From positions 1-64,000 of the forward strand of contig JBPCKA010000105.1 in the NCBI GenBank assembly GCA_051004735.1: a stretch of DNA of 64,000 nucleotides, in the 5' to 3' direction. A program made the position numbers and the translations under genes. Below are positions 43,150 through 52,785 of this stretch, in pieces. Numbering within the stretch: the stretch's first letter is position 1; each line of letters starts with the position of its first letter. This DNA is from Euzebya sp051004735 (GTDB lineage: Bacteria; Actinomycetota; Nitriliruptoria; Euzebyales; Euzebyaceae). The notes beneath the pieces are model-generated. The model was not told where the DNA came from and ran no database searches. It saw only the letters and a list, made by a program, of their open reading frames with translations.

Positions 43150-45138
43150 TCACGCCGGGCCCGGTTGCGCAGGCTCGGGTGGTCCGGACCCGCCGGGCGG
43201 AGGTGACGGGTTTCCCGGTTCGGGCTGGGGGGTCGGGGCGGGGGGCGGCGGGGGCACGTTAGGGGTGGGCGCCGGCGGTGGGGAGGTGGCCGAGACGGGT
43301 GATGGCTGCTCGGCGGGTTCCTCCGCTGGGAGTGGTGAGGCAGACGGGTCTGGACTTGAACCCCCGCCGGTCCCGAACTCGACCACACGCGGCTCGGGCA
43401 GATAGCTGGTTGTGAAAGTCTGGACATCTCGCCGGCCATCGGTGTAGGTCACCTCACGAGTGACATCCACGGTGAAACCATCCCTGCCTCCCTGAACGAC
43501 CCGCTCCTGCCCCAGGGGCAGATCGGGGTTGGCGACGCGCTGTTCTGGCGGGGGTCGGAAACCTCGTCGATCACCGGTGGTGGTCTGAACCTGGGCATAG
43601 GTCGTTGAGTACAGCGATACGGTGATGGAGGTATCGGTGTAGCTGGTGTCGATCAGTAACCCGTGCGGGGAGTCGTTGCGGAAGCGCAGGTCGATCGGGG
43701 GGTCGAAGTTCAGGGTTGCTTCACGGCCCTCCGGGTACCGCGAGATGTAGTAGCTGTGCGGTTTGAACTCCTGGATCTCATAGCCGGCGAAGAAAACGGC
43801 GTTGAACAGGGTGGTGGTGAACTGGCTGACCCCACCTCCGATCTCCTCCACGAACTCCCCGCCCGAGATGGCGCCCCCATCGACGAAGCCTTCGGCCCGA
43901 GTGCGTCGACCGACCAGTGCGTTGAGCGATACCGATTCGCCAGGCATGACCACCGTGCCATCCACCAGATCTGCCATCAGGTGGATGTTCGTCACCCGTC
44001 CCTGGCAGCAGGGATGCTCCGTCGTGAAGGTCGCCACCTGCTGCCGTATGCCCAACTGACCGGCTGTGGCCGTGGACAGGTCGGGTTGTGTCACCCGGCC
44101 CCTCAACACAGCGGTCCGCGCCCCTTCGCCGATTGCCACCTCCAGTACCTGCTGCGCGGTCATCCGTGGGTCAAAGGCGAATCCCGACGTTGCGTCAACT
44201 AGGCTGACGCCACGACTTGACACCACAAATGTTGCGTCCTGGGCCTGCACCGACAGTGAGGCGATGGTGTCGGCGTCGACCGCGCTGGTCAGCGCATCCT
44301 CATCGATCACCAACCCCACGTCAGCATTCTGATCACCCGCCACAGGCTGCACCCTGGCGCGCAGCATCCTGCCGATCTGGTCGCCCGAAAACGTCAGCGT
44401 CGTGGAACCGCCGGTCAGCGTGACCGGTGCGCTGACGGCCTGGGCAGCGGTGGCGGACAGTTCGTCCAGCTGCGCCTCGCTCAGCCGTGGCACGCTGATC
44501 ATGATGGGAACCTCGACCACCCGAACCGTCGGGTCGGCCAAGGCAGCAAGCACTGCCGTTCTCAGCACGTCAACCTGGATGACCGGTCCTGGCGGTGGTG
44601 GCACGACCCGGACATGGCCCGAGGTGAACTGCACGGTGCTTTGGACCGGGGGCAGGTTCAGGTCGCGACCGATGCGTGACAGCCAGGTCAGGAAAGCCTC
44701 CTGGTCGAAGGTCTCCACCGGCGCCGCGACCGGGTCGCTGACTGTGGCCCGCAGATGGTCCCACAGCGCCGCGAAGGGATTGGCCTGCCGTCCCCGCCGG
44801 AGCAACGACTGCACCGTCGCGTCGATGTCCAGCGCATACCCCATCTCCGCAGCGGTGGCTCCGACACGAAGCGGTGCGCTGCGGGCCTCAATGACGCGTT
44901 CCCGACGCTGTTCGGCGATGTCCGCCACCGCCTGGCGCAGGGCGGGCTCTTCCATCCCGCCCACCGCAACATTGGAGACGACCAGACCTGGCAATGCGCC
45001 CGGTCGTGTCGATCGGAAGGCGAACAGACCGGCTGTCGCTGCGGTGAGCAGGGCCAGCACCGTGGCGAGCACTACCCATGCCGCTCGGTGCCTGGCAGAG
45101 GGTCGGCGTCGCCTGCCAGGCGTGGAACGAGAGGTCAT
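43150..45138 (-). CDS. VanW-family surface protein with G5-like domain
   Basis: 662 residues from ATG 45138 behind CGAGAGG (the open frame continues to 45306). It has a cytoplasmic basic N-terminus, one membrane anchor (AAWVVLATVLALLTAATAGLFAF), two PG_binding_4-type segments (about 90-390), a VanW domain with PGESVSLNALVGRRT, GGGVSQFTTTLFNAVFFAGY and EFKPHSYYISRYPEGREA, a G5-like segment (REVTYTDGRRDVQTFTTSYLP) and a Pro/Gly-rich tail. VanW is named from vancomycin resistance clusters, but its activity is unknown; it is likely an envelope assembly factor. Divergent from the M23 peptidase gene; the 114 nt between them must hold both promoters. Confidence 0.85.
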   Translation of the reverse strand: MTSRSTPGRRRRPSARHRAAWVVLATVLALLTAATAGLFAFRSTRPGALPGLVVSNVAVGGMEEPALRQAVADIAEQRRERVIEARSAPLRVGATAAEMGYALDIDATVQSLLRRGRQANPFAALWDHLRATVSDPVAAPVETFDQEAFLTWLSRIGRDLNLPPVQSTVQFTSGHVRVVPPPPGPVIQVDVLRTAVLAALADPTVRVVEVPIMISVPRLSEAQLDELSATAAQAVSAPVTLTGGSTTLTFSGDQIGRMLRARVQPVAGDQNADVGLVIDEDALTSAVDADTIASLSVQAQDATFVVSSRGVSLVDATSGFAFDPRMTAQQVLEVAIGEGARTAVLRGRVTQPDLSTATAGQLGIRQQVATFTTEHPCCQGRVTNIHLMADLVDGTVVMPGESVSLNALVGRRTRAEGFVDGGAISGGEFVEEIGGGVSQFTTTLFNAVFFAGYEIQEFKPHSYYISRYPEGREATLNFDPPIDLRFRNDSPHGLLIDTSYTDTSITVSLYSTTYAQVQTTTGDRRGFRPPPEQRVANPDLPLGQERVVQGGRDGFTVDVTREVTYTDGRRDVQTFTTSYLPEPRVVEFGTGGGSSPDPSASPLPAEEPAEQPSPVSATSPPPAPTPNVPPPPPAPTPQPEPGNPSPPPGGSGPPEPAQPGPA

Positions 45139-45252
45139 GGTGTCGCCAAATGTAGTGGCCCCTGTCCGTTCGCCTCGTTGATCTTCACCGCTTGCAGAGG
45201 TACACAGGACAGGTCTTCCCCGTGACAACCCTATTACTCGTGCCGTGAATCC

Positions 45253-46611
45253 GTGGATTCGCCGGCTTGCCCTGCCGTTACGGATGGTCGATTGCGTCAC
45301 CTTCACCCCCTCCTCAGTGCCTTCTTAGGTGCACTGCACTCACGCAGAGTCCGACGATCACTGGTTTTGTTGCTGACCTTGGCTGTGGCGTTCAGCGCCC
45401 TGCCCACACTGGTGCCGTTTGCCCTGGCAGCCAGTCCCGAGGAGGCACGCATCGCACAGACGCGGGCGCAACTTCAAGCGGTGCGGGCAGAACTTGGCGA
45501 CGCACGGGACAATGCCGAGACAGACCAGGTCGCCCTGGAAGACGCCGATCGCCAACTGCGGGCCGCGTTTGACGCGGTGGAGGCAGCCTCCCAGGCAGTC
45601 GCCCGTCAGCAGACGGCCGTGGATGACGCTGAGAGCCGTCTGATTGACGCCCAGGACGATCTGGCGGTCCAGCGCGCACGAATGGCCGACCGGGTTGCGC
45701 GGATGTACCGCCAGGCCCGCCCCGACGCGGTGATCGCCGTGCTGGGGGCCGCCACCGTCACCCAGGCGGTCCAGCAAAGTGCCTACATGACCGCGATCGG
45801 ACGCGAAGACCGTGCGTTGGTCGAGACCCTGGACAACAGCCAACGACGGGTCGAGGCAGAGGAACGCGCCCTTGGGGCCGAGCAGGTCGCCATGGGACGC
45901 GTCCTGACCGAACAGGAAGCGCTGCTGGTCGAGGTCGAGGAGATCCGTGGCGACCGCGTATTGGTCGCCGCCGCCAGCGCCGACCTGGTGGCCCGATTGC
46001 AGGCGCGTGAGGATCACCTGGAGGATCAGGCAGACCAGCTGGACCGCCTGATCGCTGAACGCGAGGCGGCGGCCGCAGCCGCAGCCGCAGCCGCAGCAGC
46101 CCAGGCCCAGGCGGCTGCACGGACCCAGGCCAGCAGGGCTCCCAGCGGTCAGACGGCTGCAGCAGCCGGGGGATCTTCCAGCGGTAGTGCCGAGGAGCCG
46201 GCGGCAGCGCCGGCCCAAGAAGCTCCTGCGGCCCCGGTACCCAGCGGGGGCGGTTTCTCCTGGCCCACGTCAGGCACCGTGACCAGTGAGTTCGGTCAGC
46301 GCGGTGGCCGACTGCACGCCGGTATGGACATCGCGAACGGGCAGGGGACCCCGGTCGCCGCGGCCAAGGGCGGAACGGTCATCCATGCCGGAACGCAGAG
46401 CGGGTACGGCAACCTGGTCCTGATCTCTCACGGAGGGGGATTTGTGACCGCCTATGCCCACCTGTCATCGATCGCGGTCAGCAACGGGCAGTCGGTGTCA
46501 ACCGGGACCTATCTCGGTGGCATGGGGTGTAGCGGCAGTTGCACGGGCACGCATCTGCACTTCGAGATCCGCACCAGCAGTGGGGCGGTCAACCCGCGCA
46601 ACTACCTGTAG
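45253..46611 (+). CDS. Secreted coiled-coil M23 metallopeptidase
   Basis: 452 residues from GTG 45253, though the true start may be some 25 codons later, just before the signal peptide (RRVRRSLVLLLTLAVAFSALPTLVPFALA). Residues 60-280 are a long coiled coil (EDADRQLRAAFDAVEAASQAVARQQ and further heptads), followed by an alanine run and a Gly/Ser/Pro linker. The C-terminal LytM/M23 domain has LHAGMDIA and THLHFEI zinc ligands. This EnvC/NlpD-like layout fits an amidase activator or endopeptidase used in septum or pilus passage through peptidoglycan. Confidence 0.88.
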   Translation: MDSPACPAVTDGRLRHLHPLLSAFLGALHSRRVRRSLVLLLTLAVAFSALPTLVPFALAASPEEARIAQTRAQLQAVRAELGDARDNAETDQVALEDADRQLRAAFDAVEAASQAVARQQTAVDDAESRLIDAQDDLAVQRARMADRVARMYRQARPDAVIAVLGAATVTQAVQQSAYMTAIGREDRALVETLDNSQRRVEAEERALGAEQVAMGRVLTEQEALLVEVEEIRGDRVLVAAASADLVARLQAREDHLEDQADQLDRLIAEREAAAAAAAAAAAAQAQAAARTQASRAPSGQTAAAAGGSSSGSAEEPAAAPAQEAPAAPVPSGGGFSWPTSGTVTSEFGQRGGRLHAGMDIANGQGTPVAAAKGGTVIHAGTQSGYGNLVLISHGGGFVTAYAHLSSIAVSNGQSVSTGTYLGGMGCSGSCTGTHLHFEIRTSSGAVNPRNYL

Positions 46612-46648
46612 GGCTTCGCCGAGCTCGCTGCGCTCGCGATCGGACGGC

Positions 46649-48073
46649 CTATCCGCAGGATTCGGGGACCGGTGCGGCTCCGACCGGAATCTCCTGCGCG
46701 GCGCCTGGATCCTCGGTGATCGGTGGTGGTGGTGGCTGGCTGAAGTCAGCGCCGGGCCCCACCACCAGCACGACGTCGTCGATGGCGTCGGTCTGGCTGA
46801 TTGTTGCCCCGGGTATCTGATCGGCGACCAGTTGCGCGGCCGCCGAGAGTCCCGGCGCGTGCCGCACGATTGTGCTGGGCACGGGTTCGGAGTTGCCGAT
46901 CGCGGTGATGGAGAAACCGCGTGCAGTAAGGAAGTCGCGGGCCTGGGCGGCAAGCCCCTCGGCTCCCGTGCCGTTCAGGACCTGGATCGGTACATCTCCT
47001 GGCTGAATGGCCGACACATCGGGTGCGGTGGGCACCTGTAGAATGGACCCGTCGGCAAACGAGCTGAACAGGGGCGCGGCCAGGCCCAGGTCGGGCACCA
47101 GCACGGCTGCGCCGTCGATGTTGGCCGCGTTTGCCGGGACGGTATAGGTCGCCAGCCCGGCGACCGCCAACCCCCGGGCAGCCCGGGTCAGCCGGGCTAG
47201 ATCCAATAGCCCCAGGCCCTCATCAGCGACCAACGAACGACCCGCTGAACCCGCCACGCGAAACAGGCGAGGGATGTTGACCACGGTCGACGGCGACACC
47301 ACCTCCTCGGCCAGTTCCTTCAGAAACCGCTGCTGCCGGGCAATCCGCCCGAGGTCGGAATCGACATGTCGCGCTCTGACGAAACCGACGGCCTGTGTTC
47401 CGTTCAGGATCTGGCATCCTGCCGGAAGGTTGACCCCGGCGAACTCATCAACCAGCGGTTGGTCCAGGAAGATCGGTACACCGCCGACGGCGTCGACGAT
47501 CTGGACGAAACCGAACAGGTTGACCTCGACATAGTGATCGATGGTGATACCGGTCAGGGCCGTGACGGACTGCACCAGACATGACGGTCCAACACGTGCG
47601 TAGGCGGCGTTGATGCGGCCCTGCTGACCGTCGCAGGCGGTGACGAACAGGTCTCGCGGAAACGACAGCATGGCGGCCCGACCGCCGTCCACGCTCAGCA
47701 GGAAGATGGTGTCCGTCCGACGACCGTCCACTGCTTCGGTCCCAAGCTCGAGGAGTTGTTCCGGCGTGAACCCATCCCGGCTGTCAGACCCCACCACAAG
47801 GACGTTCAATGCCCCGACGCCCTGTCCCAACCCGTCTACAGCCTGCCGATTGATCTGGCTGGATGCGTATACCCCCAGACCACCGGAGAGCAGGGCAAGG
47901 GCGAGAAGGCCGAACACGGCGAAGTTGAATGCCGCGCTCAGCGCGCCGCCAAAGGACAGTCGGCGGTGACGACCGCGCATCGCCGGGCCGAACGCTTCGT
48001 CCTGGCTGGACGGGCGATCCCCCGCCCATCGCTCCCCATAGGTGCGGTCGATTGAATCGTAGTCCTGGCTCAT
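46649..48073 (-). CDS. LytR-CpsA-Psr (LCP) family ligase with LytR_C domain
   Basis: 474 residues. Cytoplasmic basic N-terminus, one membrane span (FAVFGLLALALLSGGLGVYA), then the LCP domain with LNVLVVGSDSRDG, RRTDTIFLLSV, AAMLSFPRDLFV (catalytic arginines) and RARHVDSDLGRIARQQRFL. A C-terminal LytR_C domain has VPIQVLNGTGAEGLAAQARDFL. LCP enzymes attach anionic polymers or arabinogalactan-like glycans to peptidoglycan, the probable ligand of cell-wall-binding proteins. It starts 17 nt after hyuB, but any functional link is unclear. Confidence 0.9.
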   Translation of the reverse strand: MSQDYDSIDRTYGERWAGDRPSSQDEAFGPAMRGRHRRLSFGGALSAAFNFAVFGLLALALLSGGLGVYASSQINRQAVDGLGQGVGALNVLVVGSDSRDGFTPEQLLELGTEAVDGRRTDTIFLLSVDGGRAAMLSFPRDLFVTACDGQQGRINAAYARVGPSCLVQSVTALTGITIDHYVEVNLFGFVQIVDAVGGVPIFLDQPLVDEFAGVNLPAGCQILNGTQAVGFVRARHVDSDLGRIARQQRFLKELAEEVVSPSTVVNIPRLFRVAGSAGRSLVADEGLGLLDLARLTRAARGLAVAGLATYTVPANAANIDGAAVLVPDLGLAAPLFSSFADGSILQVPTAPDVSAIQPGDVPIQVLNGTGAEGLAAQARDFLTARGFSITAIGNSEPVPSTIVRHAPGLSAAAQLVADQIPGATISQTDAIDDVVLVVGPGADFSQPPPPPITEDPGAAQEIPVGAAPVPESCG

Positions 48074-48090
48074 CTGGGAACGTGTCCGTA

Positions 48091-49680
48091 TCAGTTGGTG
48101 ATCTGACCTGTGGGGTTGGAGTCGGGGTGCTCAATGAGCCCCCACCCACCACCTCCGGGGGTTTCGATCCGTATTCGGTCACCAGCCTGCACCGAAATGG
48201 TGGTCTTGGCCGGGAGCTGCTGCGTTTGACCATCAGCGGTGATCAGGGTGTTTGACCCCGTCCCCCCGTCGTGTCCTCCCGACAGGCCCCATGGCGGCAC
48301 CGAGCGGCGCTCGGTCTGCAACGTCACGGTCGCGGGAGCCAGGACCTGAAGTTCGCGCACGATGCCCTCACCGCCGTGGAAACGTCCCGTGCCACCTGAT
48401 CCCGACCGCAGTTCACTGCGGATCACCCGCAGCGGATAGGCAAGTTCCAATGCTTCGGCCGGGGTGTTGCGGGTGTTCGTCATGGCGGTGTGCACGCCGT
48501 CCATGCCGTGCCGAAACGGGGTCGCACCCTCCCCGCCACCGATGGTTTCGTAGTAGGCGAAGGAATCCCGGCTGCCGCGAGAGCCGATCAGAATGTTGTT
48601 CATCGTCCCCTGTGATGCGGCCGGCACGCGGTCCGGCAGAGCAGGCGCCAAGGCCCTGAACACCACGTCGACCAGACGTTGACTGGTCTCCACGTTGCCC
48701 GTGGCCACGGGGGCGGGGAAGATGGCATCCACGATGGTGCCCGGGGTCGTCTGCACCACCAGCGGTCGGGCCGCCCCCGCGTTGGCTGGCGCATCAGGAT
48801 CGGTCAACACCCGCATGACAAACAGGGCGGCGGACTCGGTGACGGCACGGACGGCATTAAGGTTCGACGCGATCTGGGCAGGGCAGTCGCGAAGGTCTAC
48901 GCGCATCGTCTGGCCCGTCAACTCCACGTGTGCCGTCAGGGTGAGGCCGTCGCCGTACTCCAGCACATCGGTGGCCGACCAGGTCCCGGTGGGCAGGTTC
49001 GTGAAGGCCGTACGGACACGGCGTTCCGCATAGTCCTGTAGATCATTCATGTCGCGGCGCAGCCGTTCAGTTCCACGCCCTTGCGCCAGCCGTCGTAACG
49101 CATGAGCCCCCGCATGATTGGCGGCGAACTGGGCGCGCAGGTCGCCGTACCGCTCGGCCGGCGTTCGGGAGTTCGCTGCCAGCAGGTCGATCACGTCAGG
49201 ACGTTCACCATGACTGTCCACCAACAGGGTGGGCGGAACCCGGAGTCCCTCCATGGCGATGTCCACTGCATCGGCCGGCATCGAGCCTGGCGCGGCTCCG
49301 GCGATATCGGCGTGATGGGCCCGGTTCGCGACGTACCCGATGATCTGGTCACGATCATCGCCGACAGCTCCCACCAGGGTCATGTCGGGTAGGTGGCTAC
49401 CCCCGGTGTAGGGATCGTTGATGATCGCCTGCATGCCGGGCTGAAGTTCGAAGACCTGCAACACTGCCCTCACCGCTGCGGGCATGGAACCCAGATGCAC
49501 GGGAATGTGCTCCGCCTGGGCAACCATGTCGCCTGCCGGATCGAACACTGCTGCGGAAAGATCCAGCCGTTCGGTGATGTTGGGGGAGTAGGCCGACCGC
49601 TGCAGCGCCACTCCCATCTGTTCGGCGATCCCGTCAAGCGCGTGGCGGATGACCTGCAACTGTGCGGCGCTAGTCATCAT
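48091..49680 (-). CDS. hyuB: Hydantoinase B/oxoprolinase family protein
   Basis: About 529 residues from ATG 49680, overlapping the hyuA end by 11 nt. Family marks are MTSAAQLQVIRHALDGIAEQMG, RSAYSPNITERLDLSAAVFD, IINDPYTGGSHLPDMTLV, and at the C-terminus GGGEGATPFRHGMDGVHTAMTNTRNTPAE and QAGDRIRIETPGGGGWG. With HyuA it makes ATP-dependent N-methylhydantoinase, 5-oxoprolinase or acetophenone-carboxylase-like enzymes. The substrate is undefined here. Confidence 0.9.
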   Translation of the reverse strand: MMTSAAQLQVIRHALDGIAEQMGVALQRSAYSPNITERLDLSAAVFDPAGDMVAQAEHIPVHLGSMPAAVRAVLQVFELQPGMQAIINDPYTGGSHLPDMTLVGAVGDDRDQIIGYVANRAHHADIAGAAPGSMPADAVDIAMEGLRVPPTLLVDSHGERPDVIDLLAANSRTPAERYGDLRAQFAANHAGAHALRRLAQGRGTERLRRDMNDLQDYAERRVRTAFTNLPTGTWSATDVLEYGDGLTLTAHVELTGQTMRVDLRDCPAQIASNLNAVRAVTESAALFVMRVLTDPDAPANAGAARPLVVQTTPGTIVDAIFPAPVATGNVETSQRLVDVVFRALAPALPDRVPAASQGTMNNILIGSRGSRDSFAYYETIGGGEGATPFRHGMDGVHTAMTNTRNTPAEALELAYPLRVIRSELRSGSGGTGRFHGGEGIVRELQVLAPATVTLQTERRSVPPWGLSGGHDGGTGSNTLITADGQTQQLPAKTTISVQAGDRIRIETPGGGGWGLIEHPDSNPTGQITN

Positions 49681-51658
49681 GTTCCCGCTGGGTATTCGTG
49701 TGGTGCTCCGCCCCACGTGACCGATCCCGGATGATCAGGTTTCCGTGCTGATCCACGGTGCCGACGTCATCGGCCAGCAACAGCCCGGTGGAGTCGGGCT
49801 GTGTCACCAGAGCCGGTCCGTGAATGGTGGTTCCTGCGGAGGTCAAGCTGCCACGGGCATACACCGCAATCTCCTGGGGTCCTTCCCCCATATCCGCGGT
49901 GATGGTGGTCGGATCGGACGTCGGGCCCAGGTCCCACCCAGCCAGATCCCCCTCGTGAAGTGCTGGGCCGGTCACGACCAGCCGCACGGTGACGATTTGC
50001 ATCGGCGTCCCCGACATCGCATACCCATAGGACGCGGTATGCGCAGCCTCGAAGTCTGCCGCCAACCCGGTTGTGCTGGCCGGATCGGCGAAGGGGATTC
50101 GCAGTTCGTGTGCCTGACCGACATAGCGAACGTCAGCGACCCAATGCCGTTCGGGCCACACACCGGTGACCCGATCCTGAAGCTGCAGACAGGTCGGGCG
50201 CAGGTCGGTATCGATGGGCACCATCACCGTACGTGACACCTCCTGCCGTCGGGGCGCCGTCAGAAGTCCCACCGCCGACAGGACTCCGGGCGTGGGAGGC
50301 AGAATCGCGACCGGACAGCCGAGCATGCGAGCCAGGGCAGAAGCGTGCAGCGGACCGGCTCCGCCGTAGGCCACCAGAGCCAGGTCGGTGGGATCCACGC
50401 CCGCCTCGGTGGTCACGCGTCGTAGGGCGCGGGCCATGTGTGCCCGGATCACGTCGATGATGTCGCCAGCGGTGACGCCGCTGAGTGTGTCGACGGCCCG
50501 ACGCGCCGCATCGATGTCGGGTTGGACCACCCCGGCGGCCAGTTCGATGAGGTGGCCCAGAACCGCGTGGGCGTCGGTGACCGTGGGAGCGGTGCCGCCA
50601 GCGCCGTAACACGCCGGTCCAGGGACCGCGCCGGCGCTGCGTGGCCCGACCTGCAGTGCCCCACCAGGGTCCAGCAGGGCGATCGAGCCACCGCCGGCGC
50701 CAACGGTGTGAATCCCCACGGTCGGTGTACCGATTGGCAGGTCGGCGATGGTGCCGCGCTGGTCGATGACCGGGACCCCGTCGGCGATCAGACAGACATC
50801 GGTGCTGGTGCCACCCATGTCAAATGCCACGGCCTGGTCAAATCCTGCCTGCCGCGCAACGGCAGCGGCAGCAACGACCCCGGCCGCAGGACCGCTGAGC
50901 AGCGTGTGGACGGGTTCTGCAACCATTCGCTTGATCTGCGCGGTTCCTCCGCCTGAGGTCATGACGGTCACCTCGGCGTCGCGCACCCGGTCGGTCAGGC
51001 GTGACAGATAACGCGACATCACCGGTCCCACCGCTGCGTTGAGCGCGCAGGTGTTGGCGCGTTCATACTCCCTGACCGATCCCACCAGGTCGCAGGAGAC
51101 GGTGATGTGGACTTGTGGCATGGCCTGGGTGATCGCAGCTGCCAGGTCACGCTCGTGCTCGGGTCGTGCCCAGGAGAACAACAACACGATGGCAACCGCG
51201 TCAGCACGGAGGGCCTTCACCCTGGCAACCACGCGAGTGATCTCCCGCTCAGTCAGGGCTGTCAGGACGGAACCGTCAGCGGCGATCCGCTCATCAACGG
51301 TCACCACCCGGTCACGGCTGATGATCGGGTCAGGGCGCACGCGGCGAAGGTCGTACAGCGATGGACGGTTCTGGCGACCGATCGTCAGCAGGTCTGCAAA
51401 GCCAGCGGTGACGAGCAGGGCCGGACGGGTGAAGTCTCGCTCCAGCACGGCGTTGGTGGCGGTGGTCGTGCCGTGCGCGACCGCGGTGACATCGACACCA
51501 TGCTCGGCGATGGCCAGGGCGGCGCCCACCCCCACACTTTGATCCTCGGGTGTGGTGGGGGTCTTGCGCATGACGGGCTTGCCGTCGACGACCACGACGG
51601 CGTCGGTGAACGTGCCCCCGACGTCGACACCGGCGGTTGCTGTTGCAAGCTGAGTCAT
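49670..51658 (-). CDS. hyuA: Hydantoinase A/oxoprolinase family protein
   Basis: 662 residues. The N-terminal ASKHA-type fold has GVDVGGTFTDAVVVVDG and HGTTTATNAVLERD; the central domain has FDMGGTSTDVCLIADG, HTVGAGGGSIALLDPGGALQVGP and VAYGGAGPLHASALARMLG. It is the ATP-binding subunit of hydantoinase/oxoprolinase. It starts 14 nt after the TcpC-like gene in the same direction, and its stop overlaps hyuB. Whether this degradative pair belongs to the same transcription unit as the envelope genes is open. Confidence 0.9.
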   Translation of the reverse strand: MTQLATATAGVDVGGTFTDAVVVVDGKPVMRKTPTTPEDQSVGVGAALAIAEHGVDVTAVAHGTTTATNAVLERDFTRPALLVTAGFADLLTIGRQNRPSLYDLRRVRPDPIISRDRVVTVDERIAADGSVLTALTEREITRVVARVKALRADAVAIVLLFSWARPEHERDLAAAITQAMPQVHITVSCDLVGSVREYERANTCALNAAVGPVMSRYLSRLTDRVRDAEVTVMTSGGGTAQIKRMVAEPVHTLLSGPAAGVVAAAAVARQAGFDQAVAFDMGGTSTDVCLIADGVPVIDQRGTIADLPIGTPTVGIHTVGAGGGSIALLDPGGALQVGPRSAGAVPGPACYGAGGTAPTVTDAHAVLGHLIELAAGVVQPDIDAARRAVDTLSGVTAGDIIDVIRAHMARALRRVTTEAGVDPTDLALVAYGGAGPLHASALARMLGCPVAILPPTPGVLSAVGLLTAPRRQEVSRTVMVPIDTDLRPTCLQLQDRVTGVWPERHWVADVRYVGQAHELRIPFADPASTTGLAADFEAAHTASYGYAMSGTPMQIVTVRLVVTGPALHEGDLAGWDLGPTSDPTTITADMGEGPQEIAVYARGSLTSAGTTIHGPALVTQPDSTGLLLADDVGTVDQHGNLIIRDRSRGAEHHTNTQREHDD

Positions 51659-51672
51659 GCTCAGGTCGACAC

Positions 51673-52785
51673 TCAGCCTGCGCTGATCCCGCTCACCAAC
51701 AGCGCATTACCGTTTGCGACCAGCGACAACCGGTAGCGCTGCGTGAAGGTCGCGTTGGTGACAGGGTCACGCCAGGCCACCTGGATCTGTGCCTCACGTT
51801 CATCTCCGTCGCCGACAAAGACCTCGACCTGGCCAACCGAGGCAAGCTGCTGTTGCCCACTCAGGCCGCGTATCCGACTGCCGTCGGCGGTGATGCCGTC
51901 GATCTGGACCGTCTGCGCTTCGGCGAACACGGTGAACAGTTCCTGCATCTTTGGCTGCAGGGTGGCGCCCTGTGCCTCGTCAACCGGAGGATTTGTTGCC
52001 GGTTCCGGGGTTCCTGCCTGTGGCCTGGGGACGAAAGCGGGCGGGGCAATCACGGCCCAGCGGCCGTTACCGTCCTGAGCCAAGGGAACCGCGAGGTGCA
52101 CCCACCGGGGGGCATCACTGCCGGTGACCTGACTGGCAACCGTGACAACGACACCGTTGTCGGTTCTGACCACGTCGAGTGGGACCGTCAAGACTGCCAA
52201 CTGTTCACCAAGCCCGTCCCACCCCAACTGGCTGTCCAGTCCGGGCGCGAGGTACGCCCGCAACTCTCGTTCGCGAATCTGGGGGTTGGCCTCACTGAGG
52301 TTCAGATAGTCGTGGGCGAACTGGACCGCAAATGCCGTGGCGACCTGGAGGTCAGCTGGCAGATCGCCGGCCACAGGGACGTCGTCCACGGGGGGTGACG
52401 CCTGCGCCGAGGGTGTCGGATCTGTCGCGACCGCTGAGGTACCACCCACCGGTCGGGTTGCCGACGAGGCCTGGCTGTCCGGCCCGGGTTGGACGACGGG
52501 ATCGCTCTGCGCGGGCACGGTGGTGCTGCTGGGACTGGGATCGCCACCATCATTTCCCGTGAACAGCGACAGCAGGGTGACCAACGCGATCAGCACCAGG
52601 CCACCGATGATGAAGGGCCTGACCCACGCCGGTGAGGGCGTGTTGCCACCGCGCTGCTTTCGACCCTTTGCGTCACGTCCTGACGATCGCTTCAAAGGGA
52701 ACTGAGGGGGTGTGCTTGGACCCTCGGACGGGCCCTGTTCAGGGTCAGGGTCAAACAGCGGCGGCCGCGCGCCGGTGGTACTCAT
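51673..52785 (-). CDS. TcpC-like single-pass membrane protein
   Basis: 370 residues. Proline-rich cytoplasmic N-terminus, basic patch (KRSSGRDAKGRKQRGG), one membrane helix (FIIGGLVLIALVTLLSLF, about 58-75), a Ser/Pro linker, then two similar extracytoplasmic NTF2-like segments (FAVQFAHDYLNLSEANPQIRERELRAYLAPGLD... and MQELFTVFAEAQTVQI... WRDPVTNATFTQRYRLSL). This topology and the FAxxFAxxYLN start resemble the conjugation protein TcpC. No conjugation genes are present, so it may serve the Tad-like machine as a VirB8/TcpC-type assembly factor. TGATG overlap with the LysM gene. Family assignment is tentative. Confidence 0.5.
   Translation of the reverse strand: MSTTGARPPLFDPDPEQGPSEGPSTPPQFPLKRSSGRDAKGRKQRGGNTPSPAWVRPFIIGGLVLIALVTLLSLFTGNDGGDPSPSSTTVPAQSDPVVQPGPDSQASSATRPVGGTSAVATDPTPSAQASPPVDDVPVAGDLPADLQVATAFAVQFAHDYLNLSEANPQIRERELRAYLAPGLDSQLGWDGLGEQLAVLTVPLDVVRTDNGVVVTVASQVTGSDAPRWVHLAVPLAQDGNGRWAVIAPPAFVPRPQAGTPEPATNPPVDEAQGATLQPKMQELFTVFAEAQTVQIDGITADGSRIRGLSGQQQLASVGQVEVFVGDGDEREAQIQVAWRDPVTNATFTQRYRLSLVANGNALLVSGISAG

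Noticed and set aside
45139..45252. c-di-AMP (ydaO-type) riboswitch before the M23 peptidase gene
   Set aside because: Cell-wall peptidase genes of actinobacteria often have one, but the gap is only 114 nt and I do not find its conserved core elements.
46612..46648. Terminator between the M23 and LCP genes
   Set aside because: CGAGC and GCTCG can pair, but the stem is short within a GC-rich stretch and there is no clear loop or tail; too weak to call.
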